A stretch of 64,000 nt of DNA from Onthophagus taurus (Eukaryota; Arthropoda; Insecta; Coleoptera; Scarabaeidae). Within the stretch, counting starts at the first letter, position 1. Each line of letters opens with the position of its first letter. The notes beneath the pieces are model-generated. The model was not told the DNA's origin, ran no database searches, and saw only the letters and a list, made by a program, of their open reading frames with translations. This document shows, piece after piece, positions 9,834 to 18,579 of the stretch. The stretch is from NCBI RefSeq assembly GCF_036711975.1, contig NC_091973.1:18228001-18292000 (forward strand), read 5' to 3'. Position numbers and translations under genes: made by a program.

Positions 9834-10760
9834 GTTGAAACCAAATGGAAAAGTTTCAAAAGAGGAAAAAAATGAAATGAGAAAACCAAAATAGAATGCT
9901 TCCAAAGGAAAAAGAGAAGTCGAAAAATCGAACAGAAATATAAAATAAAATTCCACAGAGAATGAACCAAGTGAGTGGAGAATCGTACAAAAAATGTAAT
10001 AAATGATTCCAGAGGGATGGCGATTAATTTCGCTATAGAAACGAAAAAGAAAAAGTAAATTAAATTCGTTAAGAATAAAACTAAAAAGAAAAATTCTTGG
10101 AAATGATGGAAATGATAACTCCAGTGTATATGTTTTTCTTTTCTTTTCGAGAAATGATGAAGAATGACGTATTTAGATTTTTAAAATAACGTAAGTAACC
10201 AAAAATAACTTTCGAAAATGACTAAAAATAACAGTAACTAGTTTTTTAGGTAACCTGTGATGGACATATTTTAATATTCAAAGTTACATAATTATAAATT
10301 ATTGTTATTATATAAGTTGCCAATTAAACAGTTTTGTTACATTCTCGAGTTCAAGTAAAGTCCAATGCACTTCGTCATCGGAAGTGTTAAGTTACACTTT
10401 GGCCATCGGCGCGTGGTTACAATAACGCTGAGCAATAGAATTGTTGGCGCAAATAAAATACATAAGTAGTCAATAATTCTAAGCGAAAAGCATTCGTAGC
10501 CACATAGTTTTAACGAACACAATAGACATGTAATAAAGTAAAATAAATTAGTAATTTTAAACTAAAAAGAGTTTAAATCTTGTCCGATAACCCTAACATG
10601 TGCACCAAGATAGGTTTTGGTGAATCGAAGACCGTGAAAAAACGTGGTTCTTGAAAAGGACGAATGACACCAGATGGTGGAAAGGGATTCGATCCCCAAA
10701 AATAAAATTTTGAGTGAAAATGTGGGCGAAAATATGAAGGAAAGAGACCAAATTCCGGAT
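9834..10760 (-). other. Presumed Pao 5' untranslated region
   Basis: There is no convincing ORF. It lies between a PBS-like site (10761-10780) and the gag start (9833) on the minus strand. It is longer (about 930 bases) than the roughly 300-base leader of the intact Pao at 28240, so it may hold an insertion. Confidence 0.35.
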
Positions 10761-10780
10761 AGATCCATCTCAAAGGACCA
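10761..10780 (-). promoter_or_regulatory. tRNA-Tyr-like primer-binding site of the degenerate Pao
   Basis: On the minus strand it reads TGGTCCTTTGAGATGGATCT. It agrees with the PBS of the intact Pao at 28703-28720 at 15 of 18 positions, including the first eight. This suggests the LTR of the old element lay just above 10783. Confidence 0.5.
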
Positions 10781-10783
10781 ATA

Positions 10784-11165
10784 ATTAACGCGCGGCAATA
10801 AGCCAGGATCTAAAATTGAAGGTGCTGGTTTGGTAAAGTGAAGAAAATAATAAATGAAATAAATGGAATAAATTCTTACTATCTTTACTATGATTTCCCA
10901 CCCACCTTACATAAATTATTTCATAAGCATAATTATAAAAGACGCGTCGCGTTTTACAGGTTTTCGTGTGTTCTTACGTGTGGAATTCACTTGATTGATA
11001 ATGCGAGCACGGGCCCGGAAAACGTCGCTTTTTCCCCGGTTCCTAAACGACGCGCGCATAAGCGCATTAGACGAGTATGTGTGTATTTGGTTGCAGCTTC
11101 AACACTTATCGGAGAGCCTTATTAATTACATCGAATAATAAATTTATTTTCAGGATTGAGGACTA
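10784..11165 (-). other. Possible 5' LTR of the degenerate Pao
   Basis: Inferred only from its place upstream of the PBS-like site. A GC-rich patch with many CG dinucleotides lies at about 10945-11060. I could not find matching LTR termini. Forward ORFs here are not convincing. Confidence 0.25.
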
Positions 11166-11197
11166 TTGAAACGACAATTATTTTTTCATATGCCAAT

Positions 11198-11226
11198 ATT
11201 TCGCTTTTGTATTAAAGCTTCTTCAG
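11198..11226 (-). ncRNA. Hammerhead-like motif of second PLE
   Basis: On the minus strand: CTGAAGA, one extra A, a perfect GCTTT / AAAGC stem, then GAAAT. It follows the PLE endonuclease fragment at 11227-11700 on the same strand, as in the first PLE. Confidence 0.45.
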
Positions 11227-11700
11227 GACTTGAATTTAAAGAAATGAATTTAAACATTACAAAAACTTACAAATTATACTTGAAACAGGGAAAAATATCA
11301 GAACACATCACCTTTGTGTTGATTTAAACGTTTTTTTAATCATTGGCCAGTTTGACCAACAGTTTAACATTGATTACATGAACCACAAGGTACACAGTAG
11401 ATGATATTAGATTGATATTCAAAGGGAATTTTATCTTTCAACTTAAAAAAAAAACTTTATCAACTTTGAAAGGGTAATACTTTCCTATTTTTATTTTTAT
11501 TTACTATTTTTATTAATTTATCAGTCAATTCAGGAATGTAAATCAACCTCCTGTACGTTATACGTTCATTGGTTTGTGGCTGAAGGCCTTCATTTAAATT
11601 GTTAGTTGTAGCATTAAAAAGCAATTTGTTAAGTAATCCTGGGAGACGAGAATTTTTCAAAAAACATTTTTTTTAACGATAGATTGAGGGACTTGTTTCA
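11227..11700 (-). pseudogene. PLE linker and GIY-YIG fragment (second PLE)
   Basis: Minus-strand translation gives ERITYRRLIYIPELTDKL, then KDKIPFEYQSNIIYCVPCGS followed by VGQTGQWLKKRLNQHKGD. The CxxC-like PCGSCNQC and the VGQTG..KKRLNQHK line are the zinc-linker and GIY-YIG start of a Penelope polyprotein. There is a stop in place of the catalytic Tyr next to CNQC (TAA within the GIY-YIG motif) and two more upstream. RT is missing. It belongs to a different PLE family from the element at 8166, judging by sequence. Confidence 0.75.
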
Positions 11701-11879
11701 ACATACCTCAATACAGGACTGTCGTAAAATTTACGACGCTAAGAAAAACTCACATTTTAACAAAAATGTTTATTTAAAAACCTAACTCTAACTTTAAAAA
11801 TATAAATGTTTTATATACATGTTTTTTGCGAACTTTATAATAAAATACGATAACAAAATATCAGTAAAAAATAATATAA

Positions 11880-12240
11880 ATTAGTTAGTTGCCACTACAT
11901 TCTTGGCATATATTTCCTCGCTGCTCACCACAGATTGGATGTCCACACTATCCACAGTACGTCGTTGTCATCCGTCGTTTTTGACAAGGGCAAAAATAGC
12001 ACGTTTTTCTCTTTTTCTCTTGAGGAATTACAGGTGCCACATCTTTTTGAACATTGAGAATAAGAGCAATATCTTGACGAATGTTTCGGCGCAATGTAGT
12101 AGTTGATTTCTCATCCATGATTCAGCAAGGCGACGACTTAAATCTACCATATACTTGTAACGTGAAAGGGGTTTTGCTCCTATTTTTACAGTATTAGTGG
12201 AATAAATCACAAAGGAGTTAATGCGGGCCGTGTTCAGCAT
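11880..12240 (-). pseudogene. piggyBac transposase C-terminus, degenerate
   Basis: The minus strand reads INSFVIYSTNTVKIGAKPLS, then KYMVDLSRRLAESWM, a late piggyBac-transposase segment, then after a frameshift a Cys-rich tail with CPCQKRRMTTTYCGQCGHPI and GNICQEC. The cysteine-rich C-terminal domain binds the element's ends in known piggyBac transposases. The catalytic Asp residues are not included. It is fused at 12240 to a Jockey-like ORF1. It is a different family from the piggyBac at 35223. Confidence 0.75.
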
Positions 12241-12890
12241 CCCATAGAATATACATAGAGTTAGTTTGAGTAAGTAAAGTTGTGGTGCATTTGTCTGTAC
12301 TATGTTTTTCCTTGCATTTACCGCAGATTGTTGTTTCTTCGCAGTTTTGTGTTATGTGGGTGAATGCTGAACATTTGGCCCACGGTAATGGTGCTGGTGG
12401 AGGCACGTCGGTTACGATTGTTTTATAATGTTTGGACATGAAATAAAGTCCTTCCTTAACCAGCCTTTGAAAAGCATTTACATCCCCTGTTGATTGGACT
12501 TTGAGTGTTGGCTTGTTGTATCTGTATATAATCCTTTTTTCTACTAGAAATGCGCTTAGAGCGTCATCATTTATTTTTGTTTTCACATTGCAAATTATTG
12601 CCGAGCATAATTCTGAATTTTCATATTTGACTGAAAAATTTCGTGATTGATTTTCTTTATGTTCAGATATAATGTTTCTATTTTTTAATGAGGTAGTAAG
12701 ATTTTTACATGAGGTTTTCCATCCTGTATTTTTAAGAGAAATTCTCCTCTATTGAAGGAAATAACGTCTTCACTTATTGAATTGTACCTTTTTTGAATTT
12801 CGGCCCAATTTAATGCTAGTTCTGCTCAGTGTTTTAAATTCTTTATTCATTAATTTCGTCGCTGTGTGTGTTGATAAATGGCATTTAATT
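12241..12890 (-). pseudogene. Jockey-like non-LTR ORF1 (gag) fragment
   Basis: Minus strand, in pieces. The best is 12586-12241. It has an RRM-like segment (FLVEKRIIYRYNKPTLKVQS, then FQRLVKEGLYFMSKHYKTI) and a PPPAPLPWAKC line leading into zinc-knuckle-type cysteines (CSAFTHITQNC, CGKCKEKHSTDKC). Jockey-clade ORF1 proteins have this RRM plus PIQCxxCxxFGH zinc-knuckle order and bind element RNA. Here the first knuckle lacks one Cys. The N-terminal part up to 12880 (possible start MPFINTHSDEIN) holds several stops. ORF2 is absent, and the downstream side is replaced by piggyBac sequence. Confidence 0.65.
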
Positions 12891-13003
12891 ATTTTTTTGT
12901 TTTGTTTTTGTTATTATTTATAAATTAAATAAAGCTGAATTGGATTAACCTGATTAAGTGATTTTTAATGACCTCATTACGACCTTAATTACTATTCCGC
13001 ACA

Positions 13004-13037
13004 TATAAATAACCTCCAATTCTGTGTAAAGTTCAGT
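13004..13037 (+). promoter_or_regulatory. TATA box and TCAGT initiator of F-box copy 2
   Basis: TATAAATA at 13004-13011 and TCAGT at 13033-13037; initiator A at 13035, again 31 bases from the first T. Confidence 0.65.
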
Positions 13038-13088
13038 TTAGTTAGTTCTTTTTTAAGTGACAGTTCTCGTGATACTACGTTAATCAAT

Positions 13089-13496
13089 ATGTTTCTCCAG
13101 AAGACGATCTACACGAACCAAGTTATACCTTTCTTTTTAGAGTTTCCGGTGGAATTAATAATAATAATTCTAGGTTTTTTGGATCCGAAATCTCTTTTGG
13201 TTACAGCTGTAACATATGCCAAGGTGATGGATATTTGTCAAGAGCACACAACTCTTCGAAGACGATTGAGGGCTGCTCAAAAATCCGAGGAAAAACGAAG
13301 AGTTAATTATTACCTAAATCCAAGTAGTGTAGTTAAAGTAATAAGAAATGGACCTGTCAATAATTGTTCGACAAAATTTGAAGTGTCTAAAAAAGACTTT
13401 TTACCTTTGAATTTAATTGGTAAGATTAGTAATAGGTGTGAAAGTAGGTTTAAGAGGATGAGGAATGTTACATCAACTCGAAACTTTAGAATATAA
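13089..13496 (+). CDS. Small F-box-like protein, copy 2 (intact ORF)
   Basis: 135 residues, ATG to TAA. The start MFLQKTIYTNQVIPFF lies 54 bases after the initiator, so the leader is short. Residues about 15-58 (FPVELIIIILGFLDPKSLL and on to HTTLRRRL) fit an F-box: three helices with the LPxELxxxILxxLDPxSLL pattern. In known proteins this binds Skp1 and brings targets to a ubiquitin ligase. The rest is basic (KRRVNYYLNPSSVVKVI, NRCESRFKRMRN) without a WD40, LRR or other substrate domain that I can see. Compared with copy 3 it lacks three residues near the N-terminus (an 9-base in-frame difference). AATAAA follows at about 13610. Whether it is expressed is unknown; the ORF and canonical promoter support a real gene. 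Confidence 0.6.
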   Translation: MFLQKTIYTNQVIPFFLEFPVELIIIILGFLDPKSLLVTAVTYAKVMDICQEHTTLRRRLRAAQKSEEKRRVNYYLNPSSVVKVIRNGPVNNCSTKFEVSKKDFLPLNLIGKISNRCESRFKRMRNVTSTRNFRI

Positions 13497-14027
13497 GTTC
13501 TTAATTTTAGATTTATTTAAAAATCTGTTGACGAATTCCTTTTTGAATAAATTTTAAACTTTAAGACATTACTTGTGAAGTGAAAACGATTCTATAATAA
13601 AAGACTATACAAATAAATAAAACTTTTCATTTCAATTTGTAACGGTTTATTTTTTTTTTAGTATGTTAGCGTCATCTATGAACTGATTTTCCAAGTTCGC
13701 ACACACCCTTGGGAAATTATTTAAGGAAGTTTCATTTTATTTTTTAGAAAGAAATCTTCGCGAATTCCAATTTTCTTTATAGACTCGCTCTCATTAATAC
13801 ATTGAAGGCCGCGTTTCAATTTAATGAGGGCCGGTTGTGAACAGTTGGTCAGCTGATTACCGTGGACGGTTTGTCAGCGGGTGACTTGTTGCACCATACT
13901 GCTTTGAACCCCGGTCAAGTGATCGTCAAGTGTTGTTGGCGATCCTGATTCTCCGGAAACCGTGTTTGCTGTCTACCAAACGCAACATCGTTCCGTCGTG
14001 TCAACAGTTGACAGTAAATAAACAAAG
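13497..14027. other. F-box 3' flank, then probable gypsy leader or LTR
   Basis: 13500-13800 is the F-box 3' flank, with about 120 bases (13641-13760) not present in the other copies. 13830-14027 is more GC-rich, ends in a PBS/leader-like stretch and leads to a gypsy gag. LTR limits could not be placed. Confidence 0.35.
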
Positions 14028-14435
14028 CTATAGTCATCGAGATACATAAACTTTACTGGAGTGCGTGCTCACGATATTCGCTTGGTCGAGAAAACGGTCC
14101 GATTCGGCAGCATGTTCCCCCACCCCATAACGGCAAGAAATACAAATAGTACTAACTAATGGATATAATTCAGCATGAATTTATTCAATATTTACTAAGT
14201 AATTCAAATAATGTTATTCAATAATGACGAAAAATATCAAATAATACATGTTTAAGTTATTATAGTTTAGGAAAAAAAAAATATATAATAAATGTTATGT
14301 GCGGTAATGACGCGTACGATAATAATAAATGTTATAACTGAAGCTTTTTGCCGTTATGGGGTCGTTTTCCAGTCCGGCTCGTTTTCTAGTTCAAAGCACG
14401 CACTCCAGTAAATATAGTATATCTCGATGGCTATA
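14028..14435. mobile_element. MITE, about 400 bp, with long imperfect TIRs
   Basis: Outer ends read CTATAGTCATCGAGATACAT and, inverted, CTATAGCCATCGAGATATAC. The inverted match continues through TTTACTGGAGTGCGTGCT and a GCCGTTATGGGG block. It has no ORF and appears only once in the window. It lies inside a gypsy-type element. Confidence 0.7.
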
Positions 14436-14499
14436 GTTAAAGTGAATTTATATTTGTGTTGACGATTTAAAAATATATTACGATTGATTATCATATAAT

Positions 14500-15258
14500 A
14501 TGGTCAAAATGTATAATTCAAACGATCCGTCCGTTGATGCGTTTACAATTGAGACGGTGTGCAAATCTTCAATATTGGTTGGTATAGTAAGCAAGTTTCA
14601 AAAGATAGAGAACAAGCACACAGACACAATCACAAATAAAAGTGATATGGAATAAGTTAACTAGTGAATTTAACGCAAGAACCATCATTACATGATGGTT
14701 CTTGCGTTAAATGATGGTAAGAAGGGTAAGAGAGGTTTTGCTGGCAATGCCAACAGGGGAAACAGAGGTTTTCAAAATTTTCAAAATTATAAACCATTTC
14801 AAAATCAAAATTTTACACACTCAATAATAATGGTAATTTTAATTATCGAAACAATAATTATTCATCTCCTCAGTCCAACCGTGGACAAATGCAACAAAAT
14901 CAAAGTGCTTATTATGCGGACAACATGACATCGGAAGAAAATAATTCACGATCCGATGAAAGATTTTTTCGTGAATAAAACGAAATATGACGATGTAATT
15001 TTAAATATGAATGGTATGAACTATGCGCGTATGCGATATAGGGCAAATGATTTATTTTTTCTCATAGCCACGGGGGCATCGGTAAGCATAATTTTTTCAA
15101 AAGTTTTACAGTCAATTATTATTTATACATTAATACAAATAAACAACTAGTTATTAACGGAATAGCTGGCTCTACAAAATCGATTGGGTCAGTTAATCGT
15201 TCTTTAAACCCTGCATTTGATTACGAAATAAATCATGAATTTTTAGTTTTAAAGGATT
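14500..15258 (+). pseudogene. Ty3/gypsy gag tail and protease fragment
   Basis: A start-like MVKMYNSNDPSVDAFTIE at about 14500 is followed by stops. From 14692 a Gly/Asn-rich gag tail reads NANRGNRGFQNFQNY, then in the next frame an Asn/Gln-rich run. 15000-15255 carries the aspartic protease: FFLIATGASVSIIF in place of the expected LIDTGAS, then INGIAGSTKSIGSVN and HEFLVLKDFGCRMDG. The catalytic Asp is Ala (GCC), so the protease is dead. RT, RNase H and integrase are missing; a non-LTR RT is joined at about 15258. Confidence 0.7.
14668..14712. other. Perfect 20-bp inverted repeat with 5-base loop
   Basis: Arms 14668-14687 and 14693-14712, loop TTACA. The arm reads ATTTAACGCAAGAACCATCA. The right arm supplies the ATG of the gag-tail frame. 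Confidence 0.85.
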
Positions 15259-15262
15259 TTGG

Positions 15263-16461
15263 ATGTCGAATGGATGGAATCGCGACACGCCCATGGGTAA
15301 CATCTGGAGAAACATCAGGATGTATAAGAGAGCAGTTTTAGACTCGTGCTCGGGACCACCAACGGAAAATGGATGGAATGAAGAATTCTTAAACATATTA
15401 TGCCCGGCGTATGTCCCATCCGCAGATGAACTTAATTTTGAAAGAGCCATACCAAACGAAGGGGTAAATAATGGGTGTCTAGGCCCAATAACAATTATAG
15501 AGATAGAAAGAGCCATACATAACAAGAAAGACTCCGCTACAGGAAGTGATCAAATTTCCTATACCGTGATAAAGAATCTTACAACGGAATATAAAATTGA
15601 CCTCCAAATCATTTACTACAAAATATAGAGCGATAATAAGATGATGCCCGCCGAGTGGAGTGAGATTCTCGTTGTCCCTATTCCGAAACCTGGAAAAAAT
15701 CCAAAGGAAGCATCCAGCTACCGGCCAATCTCCCAGTTATCATGCATCAGAAAGATTTTTGAACGCATCCTAGCGGACAAACTGGACTGGTGGTTTGAGA
15801 ACAAATATATATTTGATGAACACCAATTTGGATTTAGAAAAGGTAGGAGAGTTCAGAATGCCGTCTCATCTCTTATCGGAAATTCAAACAAATCTAAAAC
15901 TTAAAAAATCGCTGTTTTCAGTTTTCATGGATATAAAGATGGCTTATGACATGGTACATATTCCGACCTTAATCAAAATTATTGAAGAGAAGGCGGCTCC
16001 AACAAAATTTGCGGCTATGGTGCACAGTTTGATTTCAGGAAAAAGAATGAAACTAAAGACAGATCACAACAATGTCAAAACTTGGATCGTCCGAGACTGA
16101 TCTGAAAAACAAGAAATACAATAGATAGAAAATTTTAAAGTACCTGGGATTTCACATTGACGCAAAACTTAACTGGAAGCTATATTATCGAAACGACAAA
16201 GACGACATTAAGCTCATAAGATCTATTGCTTCGACAAAATGGGGTCTGGATCCACTCATGCTGAGCACACTTTACAAGGCCATTATTCGATCGAGACTGG
16301 AACACGGATTATGGATTATGATGCCCCTGCCTGCGGCCACAATGTTTTGTCTTCAAAAAATTGCCTATCAGACGTATCGCATTATACTGGGAGCCCTTAG
16401 GTCGTCACCTACAAACGCACTGACGATTAAAGTTGGAGAGAGACTAAATCAAAAACATTAG
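15263..16461 (+). pseudogene. Non-LTR retrotransposon RT, internally deleted
   Basis: Plus strand in four frames. 15263-15628 is the region before RT (ERAIHNKKDSATGSDQISY). 15641-15904 has the fingers (LVVPIPKPGKNPKEASSYRP, ISQLSCIRKIFERIL, HQFGFRKGR). 15795-16100 has motif A (SVFMDIKMAYDMVHIPTL). 16130-16461 starts with the thumb line YLGFHIDAKLNW and continues to the C-terminal part. The segment with the YxDD catalytic pair (between 16100 and 16140) is deleted. The closest types are Jockey/Loa/R1-like elements. Its right end touches an inverted F-box remnant. Confidence 0.8.
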
Positions 16462-16650
16462 GAACTAGATTTTTAAATAAATCTAAAATTAAGAACTTAT
16501 ACTCTAAAGTTTCGAGTTGATGTAACATTACTTATCCTCTTAAACCTACTTTCACACCTATTACTAATCTTACCAATTAAATCCAAAGATAAAAAGTCTT
16601 TTTTAGACACTTCAAATTTCCTCGGAATTTTGAGCAGCCCTCAATCGTCT
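16462..16650 (-). pseudogene. F-box gene remnant, copy 4 (3' part, inverted)
   Basis: The minus strand carries the C-terminal coding part and the deletion junction (TCCGAGGAAATTTGAAGTGT) identical to copy 1 at about 6018-6040. It shows this piece descends from the already damaged copy. N-terminal half and promoter are absent. Confidence 0.75.
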
Positions 16651-16654
16651 TCTA

Positions 16655-17715
16655 TTTTACGCACAGGACGGTGTTCTTCATCTTTTATTGATCTTAATAT
16701 CAACATATCGGCAAATGAGGAAACCGACGATTTTATAGAGAAAGAATCAAGCTTTCAAATGGTGCATTTAGTTTTCCGCTATCTCTAATAATAAGAAAGA
16801 TATCAGCTAATAAAATAGATAGGAAATTACGGGTAAAAGTTTGTTGTTGGAAGGTTTGTTGCTATCGTCACACGGGTTATTTATTTATTTTTATTTTGTA
16901 ACCATGTATACACATGCTAGGGTTAACACAAAGTCTATTAACACACATTTGGTAGAAGCAATTCTATCTAACGACAGGTAATTGTCGTTATGCATTGATA
17001 GCTTAAGAAATAAGGTTTTCATCAGAAAATATGTTGTAATCTCAATAAGTTTAGTGAAAATAACTTTTTATTTTGTGCGTGGGTATAAATTAAACAATTT
17101 CAGGTTAGAATTTAATACGAAAATGCATATTTAACATTGCTTTTAACTTCCAAAAAGATACGTCAAATCGCAACTTTAAAGTGATTTTTCGGTAAGTACT
17201 GCACTTTTGCGCATTTTTTTTATCATTAACACATCTTTTGAGTCATTTCCTACCGATTAAAAAAAAACATCGATTTTTAAGAGGGGCAGCTATTCTTTAA
17301 TTATTCCAAAATTTTTTAATTTTATTTTTTCTTTGTACGTTATTAATACTAACTTTTTTGCTTTAAATCATGAAGTCTTATACATATAGGACATGATTCT
17401 TACTATTTGTGTGATCACTTCTTCAGGTAGACTCGATGATTGTGAAACCATGTCCGCCACTCTTTTAAAAATGAATGGTTCCGTTGACAACGTTTTTTTA
17501 TGATATTTAATAAATGCATGCCAGATCTCTTTTACCAATATGTACAATTCTTCTTTTGGGTATAACAAGTGTCGTTTTGATAATGTATGTGTCCATGAAA
17601 ATTCCTTCTTGTTAATATTCATTTCCTGCTCTAGGTACAATTGATATTTGCTTTCGTATTTGAAGGCTATAACTCGTCTTCTACCTCAAAATCTTCATTT
17701 TCTACCTAAAATTCG
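16655..17715 (-). repeat. Repeat A, copy 1 (with the empty Pao site)
   Basis: Contains the pre-insertion site of the Pao element: CTTCC (minus strand) once, at 16849-16853, flanked as in the occupied locus at 28235/32762. It carries an unrecognised ORF at 17368-17640. The upper end is cut by a mariner-like repeat end (from 17715). Confidence 0.8.
17368..17640 (-). CDS. Unrecognised protein fragment in Repeat A, copy 1
   Basis: 90 residues. It starts at MYLEQEMNINKKEFSW, though the open frame begins earlier (KYESKYQL), and ends ..RIMSYMYKTS then TGA. It contains HLLYPKEELYILVKEIWHAF and FIFKRVADMVSQSSSLPEEV. It looks helical, with a Lys/Glu-rich surface and no signal peptide, zinc ligands or membrane segment. 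The three window copies differ by few substitutions, mostly without frameshifts, although 27394-27597 has a deletion. I do not recognise the family. It could be a host exon carried by the repeat, or an accessory ORF of a DNA element. Confidence 0.35.
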   Translation of the reverse strand: MYLEQEMNINKKEFSWTHTLSKRHLLYPKEELYILVKEIWHAFIKYHKKTLSTEPFIFKRVADMVSQSSSLPEEVITQIVRIMSYMYKTS

Positions 17716-17844
17716 TCTAAATTTTTGGAGGGGTGTAGCTCCTCAGGGAAGCCGAAGTCGCCCATGGTTCATATATCAAAGTACCCTTAAAATTCTCTAA
17801 AGAATCACCCCTTGAAGTTTGTTGCAGTCATTCAGATACACCCT
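17715..17844. mobile_element. Right end of TACAGGGTGTATCTGAATG repeat
   Basis: Matches the ends of the elements at 40424 and 42626 (GCAGTCATTCAGATACACCC then TGTA). Only one end is present, so it is truncated on the left by Repeat A. Confidence 0.7.
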
Positions 17845-18068
17845 GTATATCCCAATAAAACAGTAGTTTCTTATCTATTACTTAATTACGTCGATTAACG
17901 TGATTAACTAGACTTAAGACTAACAACAACTTTCTTTGTTCTTTTTACTAACTGCTTTTTAGGATGATCTCTCTCTAATACAGATTCCGGCCCTCTTGCT
18001 AGTTAACTGCACGTTAAGTATTGTTATAACAAAATTAGTATTATGTTGTATTAGTGGTGTGTATAACA
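17843..18068 (-). mobile_element. Gypsy-type LTR (solo or truncated)
   Basis: Counterpart of 51646-51841, with ends TGTTATACAC and GGATATACA on the minus strand. It sits about 27 bases before the acceptor of the acidic exon at 18096. Confidence 0.45.
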
Positions 18069-18095
18069 AATAAGCAATAATATTTCTTTGTACAG

Positions 18096-18206
18096 GATGA
18101 CTTCGATGATGAAGCTACAGAAGATGACGTCAATGAAGAAACTAGTTTTAAAAATACTTTTTATACTACACTGCAGCCATTTCTACCAACAGATATTGAA
18201 AATTAA
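18096..18206 (+). CDS. Acidic terminal exon, copy 1
   Basis: A pyrimidine-rich acceptor (TTTCTTTGTACAG) precedes a 37-codon open frame starting DDFDDEATEDDVNEETSFKN and ending in PFLPTDIEN then TAA. Three copies in the window keep both acceptor and frame (18096-18206, 23482-23592, 51869-51979), so this frame, not the longer MYRMTSM frame, is the likely coding one. It would be the last exon of a host gene with an acidic C-terminal tail; I do not recognise the gene. Upstream sequence is a gypsy-type LTR, so the rest of the gene is not here. Confidence 0.5.
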   Translation, partial: DDFDDEATEDDVNEETSFKNTFYTTLQPFLPTDIEN

Positions 18207-18579
18207 TTATGATTTATGGACTTTTGTATCAACTTTGAGTACCTCGTGTAGACGTATGAGGCATGGCACAACATTTTACTATCAAAATGTTCCCTTTAGA
18301 ATTGTACGAAGAATGTAGCTGCATCTAGATTATCCGTCAATATATACACCTTGCATATAGATATGTATTAAACTGTTCTTATACACAAAATAAGCACATA
18401 TTCTCAGCATGCTGCTTAAAAAATCACACATTATCTGTAAATATATTCAGGCTTTTCTAAATTTATATACTATTGAAACTTACTTGAGGATATAAAAGCT
18501 AATAAACACTTAAGAAGACAATCAGAATACAATAACAGACATAACTATAAGAAACTAATCACAACTAATACACTTAAAA

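Noticed and set aside
10838..11125. 95-residue ORF in the GC-rich patch
   Set aside because: No domain, and the region is better explained as an old LTR or leader.
18088..18318. 76-residue ORF starting MYRMTSMMKL (and versions at 23409, 51861)
   Set aside because: Out of phase with the splice acceptor; the alternative frame has a regular acidic exon with a stop kept in all copies.
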